Below are positions 7,172-11,864 of a stretch of 11,864 bases of DNA, piece after piece. The position numbers and the translations under genes are program-made. The notes under the pieces were generated by a model that was not told the DNA's origin, did not search any database, and saw only the letters and a program-made list of their open reading frames with translations. The stretch is from Betaproteobacteria bacterium (lineage in GTDB: Bacteria > Pseudomonadota > Gammaproteobacteria > Burkholderiales > Burkholderiaceae_C), in NCBI GenBank assembly GCA_947448675.1, contig CANFOR010000071.1, positions 1 through 11,864 on the forward strand. The letters run 5' to 3'. Within the stretch, counting starts at the first letter, position 1. Each line of letters begins with the position of its first letter.

Positions 7172-7200
7172 AGTATCGTGTAGTTTCTCATAAACACCAA
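7172..7200 (-). promoter_or_regulatory. Candidate sigma-70 promoter for DUF4124-ntrB-ntrC
   Basis: On the - strand, TTGGTG (7195-7200) and GATACT (7172-7177) are separated by 17 bases, each matching the -35/-10 consensus at about four of six positions. It lies just downstream of the glnA terminator and about 42 bases before the DUF4124 start, where a separate ntrBC promoter would be expected. This is a by-eye match only. Confidence 0.35.
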
Positions 7201-7221
7201 ATAAACCCTTGCCTACAAAGG

Positions 7222-7249
7222 AAAAAAGGACAGCTTGCGCTGTCCTTTT
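7222..7249 (-). terminator. Rho-independent terminator of glnA
   Basis: Read on the - strand, AAAAGGACAGC (7249-7239), loop GCAA (7238-7235), GCTGTCCTTTT (7234-7224), then two more Ts, giving a run of six (7227-7222). This is an 11-bp perfect stem closed by a GNRA tetraloop with a T-tract, 41 bases after the glnA stop. It should end most glnA transcripts, with read-through into ntrBC possible. The plus-strand reading also has Ts (four) after the stem but no plus-strand gene ends here. Confidence 0.88.
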
Positions 7250-7257
7250 GCAAGCCT

Positions 7258-7292
7258 GGCCGCAGAAATCTGCAGGCCAAAGCCTTGGCTTT
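7258..7292 (-). other. Additional hairpins in the glnA 3' untranslated region
   Basis: Two further inverted repeats lie between the glnA stop and its terminator. One is GGCCGCAG-AAAT-CTGC-A-GGCC (7258-7278, 8 bp with one bulged A). The other is AAAGCC-TT-GGCTTT (7279-7292), which overlaps the stop codon. With the terminator they make the short 3' UTR almost wholly structured. Confidence 0.5.
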
Positions 7293-8706
7293 AGAGCGAG
7301 TAGTACATGTCGAACTCGATCGGGTGCGTAGCTTGGCGCAAACGCGTCACTTCGCCCATTTTGAGTTCAATATAGGCGTCGAGCATGCTGTCGCTGAACA
7401 CGCCGCCCTTGGTCAGGAAGGCTCGGTCTGCGTTGAGGCAGTCCAGCGCTTGGTCCAGGCTGTGGCAGACGGTTGGGATCAATGCATCTTCCTCAGGCGG
7501 CAGATGGTACAAGTCCTTGGTGGCGGCTTCGCCAGGATGGATTTTGTTCTCAATACCATCTAGGCCCGCCATCAGCAGCGCTGCGAAACCCAGGTACGGG
7601 TTCATCAGCGGATCGGGGAAGCGTGCCTCGATGCGGCGACCGCGTGGGTTGGCCACGTACGGAATGCGGATCGATGCCGAGCGGTTTTTGGCCGAGTACG
7701 CCAACTTGACCGGGGCTTCGTAGCCGGGCACTAGGCGTTTGTAGCTGTTGGTGCCGGGGTTGGTAATGGCGTTCAAAGCACGGGCATGCTTGATGATGCC
7801 GCCTACGTAGTACAAAGCGGTGTCTGACAGGCCCGCATAGCCGTCACCTGCAAACAGATTCACACCGTTTTTGCTGATGGACTGGTGCACGTGCATGCCC
7901 GAGCCGTTGTCGCCAACGATGGGTTTGGGCATGAAGGTGGCGGTTTTGCCATAGCTGTGGGCCACGTTTTGCACCACGTACTTCAGGATTTGAGTCCAGT
8001 CAGCGCGTTGGGTCAGCGTGCTAAAACGGGTGCCAATTTCGTTTTGGCCAGCGCCCGCCACTTCGTGGTGAAACACTTCGACCGGGACGCCCAACGATTC
8101 AAGCACCAAGGACATTTCAGCGCGCATGTCTTGGGTGCTGTCAACGGGAGGCACGGGGAAGTAGCCACCCTTGACGGTAGGACGGTGGCCTTTGTTGCCG
8201 TTTTCCATCTTTTTGCCCGAGTTCCAAGGGGCTTCGTATTCGTCAATTTTGAAGAAGGTGCCCGACATGTCGGTGTTCCAGCGCACGTCGTCAAAAATGA
8301 AGAACTCTGGCTCTGGGCCGAAGTTGGCGGTGTCGCCGATGCCGGAGGATTTGAGATAGGCTTCTGCGCGCTTGCCGATCGATCGCGGGTCGCGGTCATA
8401 GGCCTTGCCGTCGCTGGGCTCGACCACGTCGCAGCTCAGGAACAGAGTGGTCTCTTCAAAGAAGGGGTCGATGTTGGCGGTGTTCGCGTCGGGCATGAGC
8501 AACATGTCCGAAGCTTCAATGCCTTTCCAGCCAGCAATGGAAGAGCCGTCAAACGCGTGACCCGCGCTGAATTTGTCTTCATCGAAGTGCGACACGGGCA
8601 CGGTAACGTGCTGCTCTTTACCACGGGTGTCGGTGAAGCGGAAGTCGACGAATTTCACTTCGTTTTCCTTCACCATTTTCATGACGTCTGCGACGTTCTT
8701 GGCCAT
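7291..8706 (-). CDS. glnA: Type I glutamine synthetase (GSI-beta)
   Basis: A 471-residue enzyme that makes glutamine from glutamate, ammonia and ATP; family members form cytosolic dodecamers. Visible motifs: DFRFTDTRGKEQH and FDGSSIAGW (about 52-60) in the N-terminal beta-grasp domain, the metal/glutamate site FGPEPEFFIFDDV, EVAGAGQNEIG, the ATP-binding KPIVGDNGSGMHVHQS, NPGTNSYKRLVPGYEAP, and RIEARFPDP. Tyr400 in KDLYHLPPEE is the conserved adenylylation site, so GlnE control of activity is expected. I chose the ATG at 8706 with AGGAG (8713-8717) about 6 bases upstream; a TTG one codon earlier is an artefact. Length matches E. coli GlnA (469). The upstream region has sigma-54 and NtrC signals. 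glnA lies upstream of its own regulators ntrB and ntrC on the same strand. Confidence 0.98.
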   Translation of the reverse strand: MAKNVADVMKMVKENEVKFVDFRFTDTRGKEQHVTVPVSHFDEDKFSAGHAFDGSSIAGWKGIEASDMLLMPDANTANIDPFFEETTLFLSCDVVEPSDGKAYDRDPRSIGKRAEAYLKSSGIGDTANFGPEPEFFIFDDVRWNTDMSGTFFKIDEYEAPWNSGKKMENGNKGHRPTVKGGYFPVPPVDSTQDMRAEMSLVLESLGVPVEVFHHEVAGAGQNEIGTRFSTLTQRADWTQILKYVVQNVAHSYGKTATFMPKPIVGDNGSGMHVHQSISKNGVNLFAGDGYAGLSDTALYYVGGIIKHARALNAITNPGTNSYKRLVPGYEAPVKLAYSAKNRSASIRIPYVANPRGRRIEARFPDPLMNPYLGFAALLMAGLDGIENKIHPGEAATKDLYHLPPEEDALIPTVCHSLDQALDCLNADRAFLTKGGVFSDSMLDAYIELKMGEVTRLRQATHPIEFDMYYSL

Positions 8707-8753
8707 CAAAATCTCCTGGTTGGATGGGGGTTGAAATATAAAGCTTAGTCGAA

Positions 8754-8769
8754 TGCAGTTTCCATGCCA
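8754..8769 (-). promoter_or_regulatory. Sigma-54 (-24/-12) promoter of glnA
   Basis: The - strand reads TGGCATGGAAACTGCA, against the consensus TGGCACG-N4-TTGCW. It has one mismatch in the -24 element and one in the -12 element, and the invariant GG and GC are separated by exactly 10 bases. Transcription would begin near 8743, leaving a leader of about 37 bases to the glnA ATG. Its place in front of glnA, with ntrBC next door, strongly supports the call. Confidence 0.8.
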
Positions 8770-8881
8770 TTGCTAGCGGGGCGCATTTGCACAGCAAACC
8801 CAATTGTGCCCTGAGTTTGGGTGGTTTTTATGCCTGCAATGGCAAGACTGGTTGAGGAATGTCCTGGTGCAGGGTCAATTT

Positions 8882-8898
8882 TGCACCAAATAAGTGCA
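8882..8898. promoter_or_regulatory. NtrC binding site upstream of glnA
   Basis: TGCACCAAATAAGTGCA fits the NtrC consensus TGCACCA-N3-TGGTGCA with a perfect left arm and 5 of 7 in the right arm, and has the expected GCAC-N7-GTGC core. Its centre (8890) is about 147 bases upstream of the predicted sigma-54 start, much like the enhancer distance at E. coli glnA. It lies just after the stop codon of the CinA-like gene. Weaker partial matches lie at 8855-8871 (right half TGGTGCA) and 8908-8924 (GCAC-N7-GGGC, inside the neighbouring gene). Confidence 0.7.
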
Positions 8899-8900
8899 AT

Positions 8901-9734
8901 TTAACTGCGCACCAATTCGGGGCCAAGTTGCAGTTGGAAGACTTTGAGGCCTTCCAGCATGGCCACGTAGGCCGTCTCTGCGGTCTCGGGTGGACCTTTC
9001 ACGCCCAGCTCGATATGGCGGCCATGTTGCGGGTGGTCTACGCTAGGTAGGCTGAACACTTTTACACCCGCAAAACGCGTTTCTAGGGCCTGCATGAGCG
9101 GTGTTAAGGTGGCTTCCATCGAGCCGTAAATCACCACCGACTTTTCCAGCCAGGCACGTTGTTGGTGCAAATGTGGGTAGAGGGTGTCGAGCACCCATTC
9201 GACCATCGGCCAGGCCATCACCGGGAAGCCGGGCACAAAGTGCACTGTGCCCACGCTGAAGCCCGCAATTTTGTTGTAGGGGTTGGGGATGATGCTGGCC
9301 CCCACCGGGAACACGCCCATGTTCAGGCGGTGGATGTTGTCGGGCCGGTCGGCCTCGTAAGGCACACCCTGCTCGCGCGCGGTGTCTTGCATGCGCTCGC
9401 GGATCAAAGCCTCAGCCTGCGGGTGCAGGGCCAGCCCAACACCCAGCGCGCGGGCCGCGCATTGGCGGGTGTGGTCGTCGGGCGTGGCGCCAATGCCGCC
9501 AGTGGAAAACACCACTTCGCCCGACGCAAAAGCGCGTTGCAAGCAGGCCGTGATGCGCGCGGGCGAGTCGCCCACGTATTCGGCCCAGTCTAGGCTGAGG
9601 CCGCGTGCGGCCAGCAGCTCGATCAGCTTGGCCATGTGCTTGTCGGCGCGTTTGCCCGAGAGGATCTCGTCGCCCACAATGATGAGGCCAAAAGCAGGGG
9701 GCTTCGACGTGGCGTTAGCAGCGGTGTTAGACAT
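8901..9734 (-). CDS. CinA N-terminal-type (molybdopterin-binding fold) protein
   Basis: A 277-residue protein of the COG1058/MoCF-biosynthesis (MoaB/Mog-like) fold. Key motifs: GLIIVGDEILSGKRADKH (about 16-33) and STGGIGATPDDHT (77-89), the loop that binds the nucleotide or pterin-like ligand in this fold, followed by NMGVFPVGASIIPNP and GTVHFVPGFPVMA. The C-terminal nicotinamide-nucleotide amidase (PncC) domain of full CinA is absent, so this is the stand-alone form. Full CinA acts in pyridine-nucleotide recycling; the role of the short form is uncertain. The frame is open up to 9806, but the ATG at 9734 (MSNTAANATS) is chosen: it overlaps the end of the EI24 gene by 8 bases (ATGTCTAA), a typical coupled start, and the upstream codons are a shadow of that gene. 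Confidence 0.88.
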   Translation of the reverse strand: MSNTAANATSKPPAFGLIIVGDEILSGKRADKHMAKLIELLAARGLSLDWAEYVGDSPARITACLQRAFASGEVVFSTGGIGATPDDHTRQCAARALGVGLALHPQAEALIRERMQDTAREQGVPYEADRPDNIHRLNMGVFPVGASIIPNPYNKIAGFSVGTVHFVPGFPVMAWPMVEWVLDTLYPHLHQQRAWLEKSVVIYGSMEATLTPLMQALETRFAGVKVFSLPSVDHPQHGRHIELGVKGPPETAETAYVAMLEGLKVFQLQLGPELVRS

Positions 9735-10701
9735 GGGGCGGGGTGCTCGGTGCAGGGGGTGGCGGGGGCGCAGTTGCGCCGTGGGGCAGCGCGGGACTGG
9801 TTTCAACTGGTGCTGCGCCCGTAGCTGCGTCAGTGACCGTGTTAGCTACTGAATTAATAGCTGCATACGCAGTATCGGCGGGCGTTACAGCCGTTTTTGA
9901 TGCTGCATTTTCGGCGCGCAACTGCTCCAAAGCGGCCAAACAGTAGTGGGCAAACCAGAGCGAGGAAAAAGCAAAAACCAGGGTGTAGATCCACACCGCC
10001 ACTGGCAGCAAAACCACAAAGGCAGCAGCCACCACGGCGGCTGACACCCACAGCAAACTGGGCGCTGCGCCCAAAAAGCCCGAGATCACGCCCATCACCA
10101 AGAGCGTGCTGCGGTGGCGCTTCATGAGCGCGCGGCGCTCCTCGCGCGAAGCATGTTCGGCCAGCGCGTCAAAGCTCAGCACGCGGTAGGTGAGCCAACC
10201 CCAAATCAGTGGCGGCAAAATCAAAATCAAAGGCGGAACCAGCCACAGCAGCATCGACAAAACCATGGCCAGCAAGGCCAGCAGCGTCGAGCCCAAAGAC
10301 CACAGCAAGCTGCCCCAAAACGAGCCACCTTGCTTGCGTTCGAGCTGCGCAAAGCGGCGCTGGCCGACCAAAGACACCATGGCCGGCGTCATCAGCATGG
10401 CCACCACCAAGAGCGCGATGATGACCAGCACCGGCGTGACGGCAAAAATCACCAAGAGCGGCGCGATGGCACTTTTGAGCCGCGCCGCCCCTGCGCTTTG
10501 CAGCCAGCCCAGCACGGTGTTCACCAGGCTCGATGCGTCCAGGCCCGCCCGCACCCAGTCCACCGCCATGTCCCAAAACACATAACCCAGGCCCCAGGCC
10601 AAGACCACCATCAGCACCAGAGGCAAGATGGACAGCGCTATCACGCGCGGGTGCAAGCAGTAGGCCGCAGCGCGCCAAAACGCATCGAGTAAATTCTTCA
10701 T
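9727..10701 (-). CDS. EI24/CysZ-like integral membrane protein with extended Ala/Pro tail
   Basis: A 324-residue membrane protein. Hydrophobic segments are at about 20-42, 79-108, 133-172 (probably two passes) and 200-250 (two passes), matching the EI24 domain family that includes the sulfate permease CysZ. No cys genes are nearby, so sulfate uptake is not implied. After about residue 262 the protein leaves the membrane fold and has a low-complexity tail rich in Ala, Thr and Pro, including a run of five prolines and ending STPPHV. Residues about 268-286 of this tail are encoded by repeat copy C, read in reverse. The ATG at 10701 overlaps the stop of the upstream transporter as ATGA, and the last 8 bases overlap the CinA-like start, so the three genes are translationally linked. 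Confidence 0.87.
   Translation of the reverse strand: MKNLLDAFWRAAAYCLHPRVIALSILPLVLMVVLAWGLGYVFWDMAVDWVRAGLDASSLVNTVLGWLQSAGAARLKSAIAPLLVIFAVTPVLVIIALLVVAMLMTPAMVSLVGQRRFAQLERKQGGSFWGSLLWSLGSTLLALLAMVLSMLLWLVPPLILILPPLIWGWLTYRVLSFDALAEHASREERRALMKRHRSTLLVMGVISGFLGAAPSLLWVSAAVVAAAFVVLLPVAVWIYTLVFAFSSLWFAHYCLAALEQLRAENAASKTAVTPADTAYAAINSVANTVTDAATGAAPVETSPALPHGATAPPPPPAPSTPPHV
9845..9900 (+). repeat. Dispersed repeat, copy C, inside the EI24-like gene
   Basis: GCTA-N9-TAGC (9845-9848, 9858-9861), then TGCATACGCAGTATCGGCGG, then GGC-GTTACA-GCC and GTTTTTGA (ending at 9900). The first 40 bases match copy A at 31 positions by hand, and both share the same GTTTTTGA end; copy C is about 12 bases shorter. 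It has the same orientation in the window as the other copies but lies antisense to the gene that contains it. The gene's frame reads through it without a stop, giving KTAVTPADTAYAAINSVA. Confidence 0.75.
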
Positions 10702-11606
10702 GCGTCGAGGATAACGCGAATGTCAGCATGCCTCTCGCGCGCCGCCACCCAGGTGCCCAAGGCACCCGCAACGGCGATCACCGCAATGCCGCACAGCGCC
10801 CAGTTGTCGGGCCGCTGCGAAAACACCAACCAGCCGCCCAGCATGGCAAATGGCACTTGGCTGTAGAGGTAGGGCGAGAGCGTGGCCACTGGGGCGCTGG
10901 CGTAACCCAGCACCAGCATCAAATGGCCCATATTGCTGAAAATGGCCACCAAAAACATCAGCGCCCACAGCGGCCACCAGGGCAACTCCTGCCAGTAAAA
11001 AGGCAGGGTCAGCGTGGCCAAGAGCGCACTCACCAAGCCCGAATAAAAGTGGATGGTGGCCACGTCGTCTTCTTGCGCCAAGCGGCTGGTCACCAGCTGA
11101 AAGGCCGCGCTAACCAGCACCAAGAGCAGGGGCAGCAGCGAAGCCCAGTGGAAGCTGTCGGCCCCCGGCCGAATCACCAAGAGCACACCGCCAAAGCCCG
11201 CCAGCAGCAAAGCCCAGCGCAAGGCCGAGATGCGCTCGTGCAAGCGTAGCGCCGCTGCAATGGTGACCACCAAGGGCGTGAGCATGACAATGGCTGTGAA
11301 GTTGGCCACCGGCAAAAACTGCAGGCTAAAAAACGCCAAGGTGCTCGAGCCCACCATTAACACCCCGCGCAAAATTTGCAAGCCCGGCCGGTGCGCGTGG
11401 AGCAGGCCCAGGCCGCGGCGCGGCAGCATCACCGCCGCCGTGCTCAGGGCCTGCACACTAAAGCGCAACCACATCAGCATGGCCACGGGCACGGTGGCGG
11501 TGACCAGTTTGGTGGTGGTGTCCAGGCTGGCAAAAAATGCCGTCGAAGCCAGCACAAACAGCACGCCGCGCAACACGCTTTTGGGCTTGGCCAAGGCTGC
11601 TTTCAT
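10698..11606 (-). CDS. EamA/DMT-family transporter (drug/metabolite exporter type)
   Basis: A 302-residue inner-membrane protein with about ten hydrophobic segments in two EamA repeats. The first half runs from GVLFVLASTAFFASLDTTTK, through LMWLRFSVQ and FFSLQFLPVANFTAIVMLTP, to the Glu/Arg turn LHERIS. The second begins near WASLLPLLLVLVSAAFQLVT and ends GGWLVFSQRPDNWALCGIAVI. Such proteins export amino acids, metabolites or drugs; the substrate cannot be told from sequence. I chose the ATG at 11606 (MKAALAKPKS), just before the first membrane helix and 16 bases after the stop of the upstream gene; the 25 codons before it in the open frame overlap that gene and look non-coding. The ribosome site is weak. 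The TGA overlaps the EI24 start (ATGA). Confidence 0.9.
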   Translation of the reverse strand: MKAALAKPKSVLRGVLFVLASTAFFASLDTTTKLVTATVPVAMLMWLRFSVQALSTAAVMLPRRGLGLLHAHRPGLQILRGVLMVGSSTLAFFSLQFLPVANFTAIVMLTPLVVTIAAALRLHERISALRWALLLAGFGGVLLVIRPGADSFHWASLLPLLLVLVSAAFQLVTSRLAQEDDVATIHFYSGLVSALLATLTLPFYWQELPWWPLWALMFLVAIFSNMGHLMLVLGYASAPVATLSPYLYSQVPFAMLGGWLVFSQRPDNWALCGIAVIAVAGALGTWVAARERHADIRVILDA

Positions 11607-11622
11607 TGGTGCTTGGCCAGGC

Positions 11623-11864
11623 TCAGTACTGCAGCTGCGCCACGGCGCGCAACTCTTCGGGCGTGGTGCTGGGCAGGCCAAAGTATTCTAGGTAGGCCGG
11701 AATTTGCTCAAACAGCATGTCGGTGCCCACTTGCACGCGGCAGCCGCGCGCCAGGGCCGCCGCCAAAAAGGCCGTGGTCTCGCTTTGCATCACCACTTCG
11801 CCGACAAAGCTGGTGCTGGCAACGCGGCCCATATCCATGGGCAACGGGTCGCCCGCATTCATGC
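11623..11864 (-). CDS. Shikimate dehydrogenase-like protein, C-terminal part
   Basis: The last 80 or so codons of a gene that enters from the right edge and ends at TGA (11623-11625). The visible end reads GDPLPMDMGRVASTSFVGEVV, then SETTAFLAAALARGCRVQVGTDMLFEQIPAYLEYFGLPSTTPEEL (VVMQSETTAF to TPEEL). The pattern of a strand with GEVVM, a T-x-x-L helix, ARGC and a final G-x-x-ML helix is that of the C-terminal segment of shikimate/quinate dehydrogenases (AroE/YdiB family), which reduce 3-dehydroshikimate with NAD(P)H. The nucleotide-binding and catalytic Lys/Asp regions are outside the window, so the assignment rests on the tail only. An ATG at 11862 is in frame but is internal. It is probably the first seen gene of the transporter-EI24-CinA operon. 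Confidence 0.6.
   Translation of the reverse strand, partial: MNAGDPLPMDMGRVASTSFVGEVVMQSETTAFLAAALARGCRVQVGTDMLFEQIPAYLEYFGLPSTTPEELRAVAQLQY

Noticed and set aside
7885..8748. A 287-codon open frame on the + strand across glnA
   Set aside because: It is antisense to a perfectly conserved glutamine synthetase, has no recognisable domain, and such long antisense frames are common in G+C-rich genes.
8831..8844. TGCC-N6-GGCA dyad between glnA and the NtrC site
   Set aside because: Short arms, no match to a regulator consensus, and neither strand gives GG-N10-GC for a second sigma-54 promoter.
8881..8899. TTGCAC-N7-GTGCAA as a terminator for the CinA-like operon
   Set aside because: Read on the - strand the stem is only 6 bp and is followed by AAATT, not a T-tract; the match to NtrC consensus and its distance from the sigma-54 promoter explain it better.
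9735..9806. A 24-residue N-terminal extension of the CinA-like protein
   Set aside because: It overlaps the end of the EI24 gene and is Pro/Arg-rich; the ATG at 9734 with an 8-base overlap is the better start.
10114..11249. Long + strand frames (10114-10692, 10533-11249) opposite the EI24 and EamA genes
   Set aside because: Their compositions (Gln/His/Arg/Pro-rich) are what reading membrane-protein genes backwards gives; no domain is visible.
1..11864. CRISPR, tRNA/rRNA, insertion sequence, phage, toxin-antitoxin or defence genes
   Set aside because: None seen; every sizeable stretch is explained by conserved housekeeping or metabolic genes, and gaps are all under 200 bases.

Overview
The window reads as chromosomal DNA of a betaproteobacterium, most likely the family Comamonadaceae (Rhodoferax, Polaromonas, Limnohabitans or a relative). 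The reasons are the G+C-rich coding style, the order glnA, DUF4124 gene, ntrB, ntrC, the protein types, and a short dispersed repeat of the sort I remember as common in that family. Genus cannot be fixed from the sequence alone. Every gene is a housekeeping or metabolic type. I see no phage, insertion sequence, CRISPR array, tRNA or rRNA.

Left part, + strand (1-3849): the 3' part of an FAD-linked D-2-hydroxyacid dehydrogenase (GlcD/DLD type); thyA and folA 4 bases apart, which together make dTMP and regenerate tetrahydrofolate; a His-rich membrane protein of the DUF4337 type; and exodeoxyribonuclease III (xth). This block ends convergently against ntrC at about 3850-3922.

Middle part, - strand (3923-8900): the nitrogen-control locus, transcribed glnA, then a small exported DUF4124-like protein, then ntrB, then ntrC. 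The glnA upstream region carries a good sigma-54 (-24/-12) promoter match and an NtrC-type palindrome about 130 bp upstream of it. glnA is followed by a strong intrinsic terminator with a GCAA tetraloop, so ntrBC probably has its own promoter. The ntrB frame follows the DUF4124 frame after one TAG and one codon, and appears to start at TTG.

Right part, - strand (8901-11864): a tightly packed, partly overlapping set: the 3' end of a shikimate-dehydrogenase-like gene, an EamA/DMT transporter, an EI24/CysZ-like membrane protein, and a CinA-N-type molybdopterin-binding-fold protein.

The least ordinary structure is a dispersed repeat of about 55-68 bp present three times (2980-3047, 3849-3911, 9845-9900), all in the same orientation. 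Each copy starts with the dyad GCTA-N9-TAGC and lies at or near the 3' end of a gene. Copies A and B contain or touch the stop codon of the gene they follow. Copy C lies inside the EI24 reading frame and encodes about 19 residues of its C-terminal tail. I found no evidence for a wholly new system; the repeat-in-gene case and the ntrB start region most deserve a second look.
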